DNA of 64,000 bases from Neurospora crassa OR74A (GCF_000182925.2 NC_026501.1:9403917-9467916); one strand, 5' to 3'. Shown: positions 21,800 to 34,158, numbered from the stretch's first letter. Translations and numbers: made by a program. The notes: generated from the letters alone by a model not told the origin.

Positions 21800-22360
21800 C
21801 AGCGTGGCTCACCTTCCGTGGCGCAAGCCATCGCGGTGATGAAAACCGAGCTGGAGGCACAAAACGAGAAGCGAAGAGCGACGCACAAGAAAGACTTTGA
21901 TGACCTCAAGTTCGAGTAAGGCAAGCTCCGCGTGAGAAATGGGCAACTCCTCTCCTTCAGTTGCTCTTTCCATAGTATATGGAAGCACGGGCAGAGCAAG
22001 TAATCTCCGTCTGGAGCGAAGGGGTAATCCATTACACGAGCTGATTTGGAAAGAAGCGAGGCCGGCCCTGATTCCAATTGGCTGTGCAGACGAGTTGCCG
22101 GGACCGAGAGCTCAAGGCAATTTTGGACGGGAAGGAACAGATCGAACATAGCCAACACAGCGTCAGCATGATCCGTCTCAAAGGACGGATTGGGAAGGTC
22201 ATACCCAAATCTCCACTCCGTTGCTTCCCCGAAGAACTGAACGCGAGGGCAGCCATGGCCAATATCTGCAGAACTTGCTACTTTAGTTGCAAACTGAAGG
22301 TCATGCGACAGTCCAGTTTGGCAAGAGTCAAGACATCCAGATGTCGCTCTGCACAGTAGC
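21800..22360 (+). pseudogene. Possible eroded coding sequence, coiled-coil character
   Basis: The plus strand shows broken stretches that read like a charged helical protein: VAQAIAVMKTELEAQNEKRR to a stop near 21919, and after about 170 bases a second stretch (CRDRELKAILDGKEQIEHSQ) near 22090-22200. They are in different frames and no family is recognised. This may be a dead gene or chance. It lies beyond the 3' end of the patatin paralogue. Confidence 0.25.
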
Positions 22361-22508
22361 AACATTTGAACTCCAGCTGAGGTCCAAGGAAAGCAACACA
22401 AAGGCTTCAAGTAATATGGCAGCATCACTGGTACACTCCCTGCCTTGAAAAGGCCCACACCACAAGTAAACATGAGCAGTCCAGTCCTCTCCCTTGGGGT
22501 TCCTCTTT

Positions 22509-24429
22509 CTAACTAAAATCATCAACCAAGCCCATCTCCATCTCTACATCCTTGGAGGTCCTTCCTCCTATCGCCAACTTCTCGTCCACCTCCCTGAACC
22601 CCGTCTCTTTACACCCCCCCTTGGCCCTACAAGCATCCATCACCGGAATCTCCGCGTAAACTGCCACGGCATTTACATAATCCCTATCCTTCTGCTCATA
22701 CCCCGCATCCCCGACCTCAGCCCTCAACACCGCCTCCGGCCTTCCCCTCACCCAGTCCTCGTGTTTCCTCATGATCGACATGGCCCGCCCCATCCCCCAC
22801 TCTCTCTGTCGCTTTCTTTCTTTTAGCTCCTCGAGCGTCTCCATCGCCTGCTGTGTGTTTATATGCTCTGGACCCAACGTTTTCACAAAGATGCCCACCA
22901 GCCCCTCAAGAAGATCATGAGCACGGGCGAACTCCCCTAGCAATGTCAGCGCCGTGATGACGTCGCCGAGATGTGAGCAGGTGGTGAGCGCGGTGATCGC
23001 GGAGGGGGGGCCGTGGCGTGCGAGACTGCGCTTGTAGCCCTCTTCGGCGACGCGGAGCGAGCAGGATAGGTGCTCGTGGGTAAGCATGTGTTTGAAGATG
23101 CGGTGGAGGAGGACGAGGGATTCGGACGAGGAAGGGCCGAGGGCGGAGGCGTATTCGGAGTATTGGGCCCAGAGGGCGGCTTGTTCTGAGAGGTAAGTAG
23201 GGTCGTTGGGGTCCATGTCGTTGTTGTTATAGTCAATGAGTTGATTTGAGTTTGTGTTGGCATGGGACACTGACTGTGCTGGGGGAGATTCGACGGTTTC
23301 CTCCTCTTCCTGCTTCGGCTTGGGGTTTATTTCATCCAGCGTGAGTTTGTCGACGGTCACGCCTGATGTGGTCCCTTTGATGAGGACATCGGCGATTCGG
23401 TCGATTACACCTCTCATGGCACTTGTGCCTAGCCACCGCTCTGTTTCGCTCTTCACCGCGGGAATCTCGTGGGATTTATTAGCTTCGACTTTGTCAGCCA
23501 TGTCATAGACATTCAGCCGAAAGTACGTGTCTGGCACGTTGGCGAAGCGCCTTTTCATGTCACTATTCGTCTTTTCGGTGTGTCGTTTCTTGCCATCTTT
23601 TGTCAGTTCGTCGCGATGATGTATGTCTTTGGTGCCGGCCCCCAGACTCAAAACGCAACCAACTTTCGCTGTGTTCTCCAGGACTTCTGTTGCCTCCTCT
23701 AGCACTTCTCTTATCGGGTTCTTGTAGTCTTTGGTCTCGTCGGAAAAATACCGGTCCCCGGAGGACTCGATGCTCGCTGCAGTTGCCCTTGCGGCTTCAT
23801 AGATGGTGAAGTCCAACTGATTCTGCTCATGACGATAGGCGCGGATGCGGCGCAATGAGCCATCCGACCGTCGCGCAACCACAAAAGACTTTCCGGTAGA
23901 GCGTTCGCCCTTTTCGTCTCTCATTTGCGTGCCATCGTTGCGGCCTTTCATGATGTTCTTCATCCCTTTCTCGACCTTTTCCTCTCTGAAGTCGACGGAG
24001 AACTCGAGTCTCCTCTTTCGAGTACTGAAGATCTCACTGGCAATGTTCTCATACCCTGTGAGAGCCTCGGTAGTCGTCATACGCAGCCTTCCGAATAGGA
24101 TTGCAGCGATTCTGGATGCCGGAGTAAGCGTTCCATATGTCTAGGCAAGGTAGTGATGGTGGTCAAAGACACTCACCCTCCAGTGCCAATACCTCCGATC
24201 AGATGGAAGTAATCGCATGGTTTCGGCATCTCCGCAAGGCCCTGTTTCTCTTGGATCCTTTTCATGATCCTATCAAGCATCATGACTTCTGATAAGGCAC
24301 GAACGCCCCCGCCGTCTGTATAGTGCCATGGAAGGCCAGGTTAGCCAGGTAGTCACTTTACGGAAGAGCAGGCCATGAGCTTCGTACCCAGCGAGAGAAT
24401 GTTGACGATCTCATCGTCAGAAGACATTG
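22509..24429 (-). CDS. Patatin-TPR protein, plp-1 paralogue without NB-ARC and without the catalytic Ser; possibly a pseudogene
   Basis: Minus-strand exons read 24388-24429, 24177-24315 and 22509-24111. The joined frame gives DGGGVRALSEVMMLDRIMKR, then IGGIGTGG, then IAAILFGRLRMTT. This matches PLP-1 closely, and exon 2 is 139 bases in both genes. The lipase motif GTSTG is GIGTG here, so the nucleophile Ser is Gly. The second motif DGA is DET, which keeps the Asp. The patatin part leads straight to a TPR region (residues about 340-500, with LGPEHINTQQAMETLEELKE) and has no P-loop or NB-ARC. About 590 residues if translated. One problem is that the ATG at 24427-24429 is two bases out of frame with the DGGG exon. 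Either the true first exon lies elsewhere or the gene is dead. It is head to head with plp-1, 1.6 kb apart. Role unknown; a decoy or regulator of PLP-1 is speculation. Confidence 0.65.
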
Positions 24430-25991
24430 TATTGGGGCTTTAGCTTGAGAATATACAGACGGACGTTATGATTCAAGGAAGTGGAAGTTCATAAATATCG
24501 ATGACATGTACGAGGCGGTTTCGTGGCGGGAGTGCTTTGGTTTTGGGATACCATGGACACTTATCTATGAGTTCAAGGCGAAGGACTAAAGATAGAAGGC
24601 AACCTATCCGAGGCTATGTCCACAATAGGTGAAATACATGTATGCAGCCATGTCTAGTCCCAGCACACGGGAGGAGGGAAGGGACGGCGAGGAAGGCCAT
24701 CAGGCCGGTTTCCTCCATCGTAGGGTGGTTCTGTGGTTAGCCGCAAGCCAAGAGCTTAGCTTTATTACTATTCTCTAACTGACTGTTCAGGTCCATGATT
24801 TTTGTGGGAGCGCGGTGTACCCCCTTTGGAGCTTGAGAGATGTTCGAGTGGACGACTGGTGATGGTGGAAAAAAAATTAAGATGGTGCATGGGATTCGAT
24901 GCAGGTTGGCGCTTTCCATCACAGCGGACTTTCAGTGGTGTTACAGGGGCTTACAGTAGACACAGTAACAGACACTGTGACCTGAGCTTCTTTCTTTCTT
25001 GAAACGACAGCGGCTCGTCCCGCTGAAGATTAGGTACATAGCGGCCGGGATGAGAGAGCGCCCTCCGCTCCGACCTTCAACTTCCACTTCTTCGCCACGG
25101 ACATCGGGCCACTTCCCGTCTCCATTGGATGCCCGGCACTGGCTGGACATCATCATCACGAACAAAAACACTATCTACAGCCCCAATCTGCGCACAACTC
25201 CAGAGCGGATAGAACCTAACCTAGATGTCGATGACAGGTGCCTTATTTCGAAGATATTTGTCTTCGAGAGTATCCTCTCCCGAACTTCCATCCTCGACCT
25301 GAGCAGTGTCGATAGCCCGCTCGCCCATCTGCACTGTACCAACCGCGGTACCATGGGGCGCCCCCCCCTCCCCTCCCCTCCCTACCAGTACCGCCCCTCC
25401 TGTAATGTAACGCTGCGGCTATGCCCAGTGGCTTTGGACGCCTTTAAGCGCTGGCGGTTTCGATTCGTTCGACGATAGAGCCACCGTGAGACTCCAGGGG
25501 GCGGGTTACAACATGGATTGATTGATTGATCTGCATGTACCTTGGAGGAGGAGGAGTCAGGCTGAACGCGCAACGGATACAGGGGTAGGGGGACTGGGGA
25601 GGGGGAGGAGGGAAGGGAAGTAAGGGTTGGGTGGTCGGGTGGACAAATGTGGGCGGCCGTTGTTCGAGTCCAACCTTGGGAACAACAGGAGGAAGAACGA
25701 GAAGCAATGCAACTGTGACGGTGACGGTGACGGTGGGATTGGTTATATGAAGATGGTGGCGGCGCTTTTTCCCATTCCTCGGGCCTCAATCGTCACGATG
25801 GACTGGACATTGACATGACTTGATGGTTGGTTGATATCGTTGCTGTTCACGACTTTTCTACTGATTGTTTACTTTTTGTGATACCCTTTTGCGTTGGTTT
25901 TCTTTTCTTTTTGTTTTTTCTTTTTTTTTTTTTCTTTTGGGGATACTGCTCGTTTTTGCTGGAAGAAGAGGTGGAGGGAAAAAGAGGCAAG
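24430..25991. promoter_or_regulatory. Divergent intergenic region between the patatin paralogue and plp-1
   Basis: 1.56 kb between two outward-facing related genes; it must contain the plp-1 promoter. A 159-codon frame at 24999-25478 starts with TTG and has no family signature. GGA-rich and T-rich tracts lie near 25545-25620 and 25918-25935. No specific regulatory site is identified. Confidence 0.5.
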
Positions 25992-28900
25992 ATGGTTCAT
26001 CAAGGGAAACGGCACCAGAGAATCGATGGCCCGGTCAACTTGCTCTCCCTAGGTACGTCTCAGCCTGTGTTTCTCTCACAACCAAGCTAACGACGGTCGG
26101 TACCAACTAGACGGTGGAGGAGTTCGTGGGTTGTCGGAGGTGGTGATGCTTCACAGAATCATGAAGAGGGTGCAGGAAATTGAGGGGTTCAAGGAGTTGC
26201 CAAAGCCATGCGAGTACTTCCACATTATGGGCGGAACCAGCACTGGAGGGTACGTTCTTCCTATCTCTCTGGTTTGACGGGGCATTTCCCTGAGACTGAC
26301 CTGTCTCTTTCCCACAGACTGGTCGCCATTCTGCTTGGCAGGCTACGCATGACCACTGAAGAAGCTCTGGCAAAGTACTACGACTTGGGCAAAGTCATTT
26401 TCCACAGGCACAACAAAAAGAGGCTCGAGATCAGCGCAAAGTACGGAGCAGAGGCACTCGAAACAGTAGTGAAAAAGCTCGTCCAAGAGCGAAGAACTAG
26501 CGAGCTCATGTACGACCCGAGTGACGAGCCAACCACTTGCAAGGCGTTTGTTTGCGCCGTGACTTCCGCAAAGATTGGTCCTCCACGACGGTTCCGCAGT
26601 TACTCTTCCAAAGACCGGAAATACAGCAACTGCAAGATTTGGGAAGCAGCCCGAGCGACCTCGGCAGCGCCGACATTCTTTGCCCCGATGACCATCAGCC
26701 ACAACAACGTACCGGAAGAATTCCTTGATGGCGCGCTGGGGTATAACAATCCCATCACCGAAGTCTTGAACGAGGCGGGCACATCTTTGGATCCGACCCT
26801 CAAGCTGGGATGTATCCTGAGCCTTGGGTGCGGCACCAAGGCGGACAAGACCCTCAGGAGGTCTGGTCGGTGGTTCGGCCAGGGTCTTTCTTGGGGCTGG
26901 CGAATGGGTAAAGTGATGAAGGACAGTTTGACGGACCCTGATCCCAAGCACATCGATGTTGCTAGATTCCTCGATGGGTGGAACGAGACATACTTTCGCT
27001 TCAGTGTTCCTGGCGCGGCCGATGCGGTCAAACTACCTGAGTACAAGAAGATGAAGATGTTGGAGAAGATGACGGAAAAGTATATGGATATTCCTGAAGT
27101 TGCAGCGCACATCGAAAAGGTTGCGAGGATACTTGCTGAAAGGAAATCAGAAGGAGCGTGGATTGGCTTGGTCTGTAAGTTCACTGTTTATTACTAGTAA
27201 CTGTTGCCGTTTATATTCAGAGACTTATGTTGGACAGGTCAGTTGGAAAAGAGTGCGGTGGCCATGTCGCTACAAGCTCGTCCAATGGGATTGTCTAGCA
27301 ACTTCTTCACTGGAAGGACTGACATTCTCAGGAATATGGCGAAAGTGTTGCTATCAGACCCAGATGGGCGCAACCAGCGGCGCCGGGAATATCTTCTCTG
27401 GGGCATGGGTGGTATCGGAAAGACGCAAATCGCCTTGAGGTTTGCCGAGATTCACAGAGACAGGTAACATGCTTCTTTGAACATTGCCACCCTTCTGGGC
27501 TTTCACTGACATTGAAGTACCTTAGGTTTGAACACGTCTTCTGGCTTGATGCCACCAACAAAAACACAGTACAGCAAAGCTACCACAATATCGCACTAAA
27601 ACTTGGGATACAAACAGACAAGATCGAAGAATCTCAGGCGGTGGTCCTGAACTGGATGAATGCCTCCAATGGCAGATGGCTCCTCATCTTCGATAATTAC
27701 GCTCACAAGGGCGACGAGTACGGTCAGTACAACGACATTGTTCCTAGAAGAGGGAATCTGCTGTATTCTAGCAGAACCAACACACTCCTTCAAAGGCTAG
27801 GCCCAGAGGCTGTCTCGGAAGTCCGCGAGATGGACGATGATGAAGCCACTACCTTCTTCATCAAAACTCTTCACCGCACGATCGTGGATCCGGAAGAGCG
27901 GCAGCAGTGTACGGCTCTAGTAAAGGAGTTGGGTTGTCTGCCATTAGCCATTGACCAAGCCGGTGCCAACATCCACATGACAGAGCGCAACATTGAAGAC
28001 TACCTTATGGAGTTTCGAAAGAGGCGGGACAAATTGCTGAGGGAGAGGCAGGAGTCAACGACAGGCACAGACATGGAAGGTGATCCGGCTGTATATGTCA
28101 CCTTTGACTTGTCGTATCTCGCCCTTCGCAGGCAATCCCGAAGGATCAACGAAGATCAACACGCACGCGACTACGAGACAGCCATGAAAATTCTCAACAT
28201 CATTTGTTTCTATCACTACGATAACATACCCGAAGAAATGTTCATGAGAGCGGCCAACTGGCGAGGCGAGCAGCTCGAGGAGGAGGGACAGCAAGAAATT
28301 CCCATCGATCAGCAACTTGGGGGAGACACCGACCGTAACGCCAATATCATCATTGAGCTCGACGAGGACCGAAAGTGGGATCCGGCCTGGTTCCGCCGCG
28401 GGGCAAACATCCTCAAACAGTTTTCTCTCGTGAGGATAGACCGACATCGGTCGCTTTCCATGCACGTGCTAGTTCACTCCTGGGCCAGAGACAGACTGGA
28501 CACCTCAGCCAAAGACCAATATGGTTTCACCGAGAAGGAGTCGTACGCGCTCTCCGCTCGATGCATCCTTTTTGAATCTATACCCGAATTATCTCGCCCG
28601 GAAGAGTTCAGCTACCGGACAAAAGTGGTACCGCACGGCCTCGCTCTAAACGAACACGCACCTCCGACAGCTATCGGCGATTTGTACCGTGAAGCTTATT
28701 ACGACAAGGTCTGGGCCCTCGCCAATGAAAGTGTTGGCAACTGGGAAGAAGCAGAAAAGTTTTTGATCTCCTCTATCCAGCGATACAAGCAGAACAGCTG
28801 GCTAGACGAAGGACGCGCCATCGAAGCCATTGACCGACTAGGCGACTTCTACGTTAAGCGTCAAGACTGGCACAAGGCCCACATGACGCTCCTTGAGGCC

Positions 28901-30127
28901 TACGAGCGAAACAGATACATTTGCCTCAAACGGGACAGGGTCTCGTATGTCCGGGAAAATGGTAAGGTTGTCGAGACGGATTCCGAAAAATACGTTACAC
29001 CCAGAGAAGCGGGAGAATACTGCAGGCGTGTGATTACCTCCCTCCGCCGCCTAGCCGATCTCTTTATGGAAGCTGGATATCCCGAAGGTCGGCTCGAAGC
29101 CCTCGAAAGAGCCGACGAGATGATCTGGGAAAGCGGCATCAAGTCTGACAATGAATACCTCCAGCCCTGTGGCGACCAAATCATCGAAACAGAGTACTGG
29201 ATAGAGAGGGGCCAAAACCCCAAGGCCGTCGCCGACCTGACCTGGGAAGAACAAGATGAAATATACAAGGCAATTGAGAAGATGAAGGCAGATTATCGCA
29301 AGAAACACAAGCTCGTCGACGAAAAAATGGACATTCACAAACAGGACGCCTATCGTAAGGAGATCCTCTCTTCCACGACGCTCTCCTTCCACGAGAAGAC
29401 GGACCTCTTGTGGGCCCACTATGACGAAATCAAAGACATCTATGGCGAAGACGACATCACGACCCTAATGGCCTCGGAATCTTTGGCCAAACTTGGTCTC
29501 CAGTTCCAGGAATCCTCCTCCTCTTCATCATCCCATGCCAACAAACCGCCGCAACAACTACCGTCACCACCACCTCGCCTCCCCTGTCCCCTCCTCGTTC
29601 ACCGCAACGCGCTCGCCCTCGCATCCAAAAAGTACGGCCAAACCCACTCCCACACCCTCGTCTCCCTCGAGCGCCACGGCCTCACCCTCTTCAAACTGAA
29701 CCGTCTCCGCGAAGCCTTGAAGCTCTCCATTGTCTTCAAGGACCTCATCACCGCCAACCACAGCGCCAACCACGACTACTCCGTCATCGCCGCGCATCGC
29801 GTCAAGACGATTCTGCAAGTGGGCGATCCGCGGTTTAGTGACCACCGAATCAAGGGCGTGGGCGGCTGTTTTGCGGGGTGCACGGCGCAAAGCCATCGAG
29901 AGACGGCTGCGAAGCTGGGGGTGAGGAGGGATTGGGTGAATGCACAGGGGGAAGTGGTGGATGTGGTGGGGGACTTGGAGAGGGGGTACATGGAGATGAT
30001 GGAGGAGACGAGGCAGAATCGGGAGGATCTGGACCTGGCGGAGGGGGTGTGGGCAAAGAAGGAGGAGGAAGGGAGGAGAGGGGTGCCGATGGGAGAGGAG
30101 GAGGTGGTGATGATGATGCAAGTTTGA
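25992..30127 (+). CDS. plp-1: NLR-like patatin-NB-ARC-TPR protein PLP-1, allorecognition and cell-death guard
   Basis: There are five exons: 25992-26052, 26111-26249, 26318-27174, 27238-27463 and 27526-30127, giving 1294 residues. The patatin phospholipase domain (1-340) has DGGGVRG at 21-27, the nucleophile Ser64 in GTSTG and Asp204 in DGA. NB-ARC (360-750) has the P-loop GMGGIGKT at 408-415, a Walker B-like LLIFD with Asp484, LPLA at 566-569 and an MHV in place of MHD at 740. TPR-type helices fill the rest. In N. crassa and Podospora, PLP-1 recognises non-self SEC-9; its nucleotide-binding domain and lipase activity are needed for fusion-induced death and the TPRs set specificity. Adjacency to sec-9 (convergent, 1.5 kb) supports the assignment. 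The C-terminus has a Ser/Pro-rich insert at about 1090-1115 and a Glu-rich end. All exon joins keep frame and all motifs look intact. Confidence 0.93.
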
Positions 30128-31631
30128 ATTGATTCTTCAAAATCCGGTTTGTATCTTTCGTTGGAGAGGATGGGTGGGCTAATACTTGGAGTTTCTGATT
30201 TGTAGGAAGATGTTTCTTATTGTGGCGTTGGTGATGAGGAGATGGAGGGAGAGGGTTTGGGGAAGAGGGAGGTGAATTTATTACTGTACCGGGTGGTGCT
30301 TTCGCCGGAGATGGTCTTAAAGGCTAGGTACTTTCGAGACTGCGATTCTGTTTACTGTAATATGGTCCCCTTTTGTACAATCTAGTACTGGTTTTTCGGT
30401 ACCCCTAGTGGACTGGATGATATCTATTCAAATTGGTATAGTGCTCGTCTGGTATCTCCTAATTTTCCAGTCCAATACCTACTAGAAATACACACACGAG
30501 TATGTAACAATTTCATCCAGATCTTTGTTGGATGGAAATCATGTCCCAGCCAGCCGGGTTCGTGTTGTGAACACTTTGGATTTTAAATTTGACAATTTTG
30601 TATTTGAACATGATGAAAATTTGAAACATAGCGCTGATAGCAGTAGGTACCTATTTACCTCTAGGTACTTACCTAAAGGTAGCAGCAGCTGGGTGTAAAG
30701 GTTGATAAGAAGAAAAATCAAAAAAAAAAAAAAAAAAGAAAACAAAAAAGAAATCCAGAGCCGTGTATCATGTCAAGTGTGATTGAGTACCTACCTCCCC
30801 TACCTACTTACATACCTACTACCTACTTACACACCTAATAGACTAGGCCTGTATTGAGACAGATAGAGTAAACAAGACAAGGCAGACAACACGAGGCAAG
30901 CTAGGTGTTATCTAGTGTTGAAGAGAGTGAATATGTGTGTTAGCAGTATGACTGTTTGGCTTTGTTGATTTGAACTTGGTTAGAAGGTGGAGACAAGTAA
31001 GTTGAGAGAAGGTAGACTTTGTAGGTACGGAGCATCTGATGGTGACCAAAAGGTCGTTGAGGAGGAGAGGAAAGAAAGGGGTGATGATGTTAGTGATGAA
31101 CTAGGCCCAGGTACAAGTAAAACGATAATCTAGAAGAGCGGAGCGAACACTTTTGGTATGCGTGAAGACAGGACATCATCGTTGTATTGAAGAAAAGAGG
31201 ACGCAGAGAATTTGGAGAGGGGCGAGGATGGTACCATTCAATATTCACAAATGTACTTACTTTTCGATATACCTCAGGCTGAACACTAACTTGTGAAAAA
31301 GAATAGCACATGATAGGAGTCAAAAGTGAGAGACACATCACCATATACGGACACCAAAAGTACATGACTAGTTGATTACCATAGTAGATATTTACTGAAT
31401 CATTGTAACCGCGTGCGTTCTAACATGTTTCCCGAACCCATCATTTGAGGAGGAACCCTACACCGGACTCACCGCAGAAATGTTCTTGTTTGATAAAACA
31501 TTTCCTAAACCCACAATGTCGACATAAACATTGAAGAAAGCGTGGACCACATGTTCGCAGCAAAACCTAAGACCAACAAACTCCGGCCATTCCAAACCAC
31601 CCAACCGTACCAACCTGCCAAACCATCTTGA
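30128..31631. other. Convergent spacer between plp-1 and sec-9
   Basis: 1.5 kb between the two stop codons, AT-rich with TACCT-type repeats near 30790-30840 and an A-rich run near 30720. No gene is seen. In known haplotypes plp-1 and sec-9 are inherited together, so this spacer should share their linkage. Confidence 0.6.
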
Positions 31632-32926
31632 TTAGAATCTTTCGAGCGCCATCTTGTTCCTGCGAACCTCGATGTTGAGTCTATCGGTCTGTTGCAACTG
31701 TTAGTGTTGTGCTCTTCCCAGCATCCCTTCCCAGAACTCAAAACACTTACGTTCTCAGTCATGGTCTCAATATACCTATTACTGAGATCCAGACCCGCGC
31801 CAATATCCAGGGCACCCTCCTTGAGCTCGTCCGCAACTTGCTCCATCAGCGCAATCTTGGTGTTGATGGCGTTCTCGTTGTGGTCCATCTCCTCATCATC
31901 CTCCAGCGCGTACTTCTTCTTGTTGTCAGCGCCGCCGCCAAGACCCAGCTTCTTAGGCTTCATGTTGGCCATCTGCGCCTGTGAACGGTTCTTGTAGAGC
32001 TCGCGCGCGTTCTGCTCGCGGATTTCCTTCTCCTCAAGTTCGGCTTGAAGACGGTCCCTATCCATCCTGTCAAGCGTCTTCTTGCTGTGGCCGACAGGGA
32101 GGAACATGGAGCGATTAACTCTTTCAAGTTCCTTGACCCTTTCCTTGGCCTGACGGGCTTGGGCGGCTGTAGCAGGGTGTTAGCGTCAGGTCATTCACTA
32201 CTTTGTACTTGGTATACATGGCAAAAACTAACTTCCGTGATCAATGTTTCCTTTGGCATACAGCAGCCTCTCGTTCTGCTCCCTCAGCTGTTGTCGTGCA
32301 TTGCGCATGTTCGCCAGAGCAGCATAACTCGTCTCCATGGTCCGATCCAAAGTGTTGATGGTGGCATTTTGCTCGTTCACAATCTCGTTTCGGACATCGG
32401 TGAACTCCACATCCTCCTTCTGCTCCTCCGTGAGCTCCTCCTGTGGCACACCATACTTGTTGCCATAAAGTTCCTGGGGAGACGGCTCATATCCATCAGG
32501 AGGAATCTGTCCGGGCTGCTTGTTGTCGCCATATGTAACCGGGTACTGCTGCTTGTTGGAAGACGGTTGAGCAGAAACGCCCGAGTTGTAGTTGGAGCTG
32601 GTTGAGGGCGCATAAGGGTTCTGGTGGCTGCTGGAAGGGGTGTCGTATCGGTTATCACCATATTTATCCGTGGTGCCGAATCTCTCGTTCGTGTATCTGC
32701 CCGCAGCAGGCGGCTGCTGAACCGGACCCCCGGCGGAGTAAGGAGGAGGAGCTTGTTGGTTCTGGTACGGGGATGGACCACTGCTAGCGGTGCTGGATAG
32801 AGTAGATTGAGACTGAGCAGGGCTCGCGTGCTGGTTGGCATACGGATCGGCCGATGGTTGCTGGGCATAGGGGTTCTCGGCGGCAGCGGCCTCCTTGTTC
32901 TTCTTTCGTCCGAATGACCAGCCCAT
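31632..32926 (-). CDS. sec-9: t-SNARE SEC-9 (Qbc, SNAP-25 type), partner of PLP-1 in allorecognition
   Basis: Minus-strand exons 32233-32926, 31751-32166 and 31632-31688 give 388 residues. The N-terminal 150 residues are disordered and rich in Gln, Pro, Ser and Tyr (MGWSFGRKKNKEA). Two SNARE helices follow. The Qb helix lies at about 165-235 (VRNEIVNEQNATINTLDR). The Qc helix lies at about 322-388 (NENAINTKIALMEQVADELK), ending KMALERF. SEC-9 joins Sso-type syntaxin and a v-SNARE at the plasma membrane for exocytosis and is essential. It lacks the palmitoylated Cys loop of animal SNAP-25, as in yeast Sec9. In N. crassa the polymorphic SNARE region of SEC-9 determines compatibility with PLP-1. 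Which haplotype this allele belongs to cannot be read without comparison. Confidence 0.95.
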
Positions 32927-33663
32927 TTTGGGAAGCTGTGATGATTACAATACTCAGTACACTTGAAGTTATTGGAACAATGGGTATGTCAAAGAGATGG
33001 AAACTGATGTGTTGTGATTGACAGGATGCGGTGGAACTGGAACGAGAGGAAGGAGAAAAGGAGTAAAATGGATGGAGGGTTTGTTTTTTTAGGGAGAATA
33101 ATCCATGAGTATGAGGGAAACAGGGGGATACAAGTAGTTCCCGCTTGGAGAACACTTCCGAATGTCTTGACTGGTGTCTGGAGAGCGTTCCAGGTTTCTG
33201 TGCTTCCTCGGACGGCCGATGGAGTGCTGTAAATGATTGGGGAAGGCCCGTAATACAAGCGTTGTAACCATGTTGGCAAGGAGGTCCCATGCTCATGTGT
33301 AGGTAGACAAGTTGCAGGAAGCAGCAGCAGCAGCAGGCCAGCAGCAGCAGGGGGCGATCTGGAGATGCCTGCATTGGCCACCGAGTGGGAAGGGAAAGCG
33401 TGGACGGATCTTGCGGGTCTTCGTTGTGTGTTTGGCCTGTAAGCAGCCATTTTCAGGTGTTTCTGTTACGCCCATGGCAGCGTGGAACATGTTGACCACT
33501 AACACCGACGGATGGCCTGCTTCCGCTGTGTCCGCGTCTCGCCCAGGCTGAGATTTCGCCCATTTTGGTTCCTTCTTTGCGAGACTGTCCGTGGGCTGCT
33601 TGGTGTTGAGGCTGTGTTAACCATTCCTGGCTCTCTTGGCGGTGGACGTGCCGGCATTCATCG
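32927..33663. other. Upstream region of sec-9
   Basis: 737 bases that hold the sec-9 promoter. A run of AGC triplets lies at 33315-33352. No other feature is recognised. Confidence 0.5.
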
Positions 33664-34158
33664 TCACCCCCATGTCCAGACCAGTCCAGAGGTGTTGTCT
33701 GATGTTTCCTCCAAGGGTCCAGTCGAATGGGAGTCGAAACGTGGATGGTGTCCATGGGGCCTCCTTTTCCGCTGGTTCCTGGCTCCTGAGTGGTGGAGGG
33801 CACGCTGAAATGCACAGGAAAGGGCAGTGGAGATGGGTGATCCAGGGGAAAGCGGGCTTGTACATGTCGCAGGCTAGGGCTGGACTGTGCTAGTGCTGGG
33901 GATTTGGATGGGTGGTGTTCCATCATAAATGCTTACCTTCATCCCACACGCCAAAGACCGCCATCGCCATCTTGATGGCTTCTTGGTCTTCGCCTCCTCT
34001 GCTGTGTGCTTTTGAACCTCGGGATCGGGGTCGACATCATTGCTGGCCCATGTGTTCGTTCTCCATGTTGTGGTCGTCGCCCAGGTGCTGTATCTCCGGG
34101 TGGGCTTCTCCCAGATATTGGCCTCTCGCCAAGTGGGGTTCCTATCTTTGCGACCCAT
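33664..34158 (-). CDS. Possible hypothetical protein, two exons
   Basis: On the minus strand ATG 34158 opens a 74-codon exon (MGRKDRNPTWREANIWEK) that ends exactly at a strong donor (GTAAGC at 33936). Joining to the TTTCAG acceptor before 33804 keeps frame and gives 120 residues, stopping at 33664. No family is recognised and the second exon is a guess. The frame is rich in Trp, Arg and Thr. It could instead be leader sequence of another transcript. Confidence 0.25.

Noticed and set aside
24999-25478. 159-codon frame between the two patatin genes
   Set aside because: Starts with TTG, has no domain and lies in a probable promoter.
25635-25700. tRNA-like GTTCGAGTCC word
   Set aside because: No cloverleaf can be drawn around it by eye.
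29564-30140. Long Pro/His-rich antisense frames at the plp-1 3' end
   Set aside because: Low-complexity shadows of the Glu/Gly/Val-rich plp-1 end; PLP-1 continues in frame through here.
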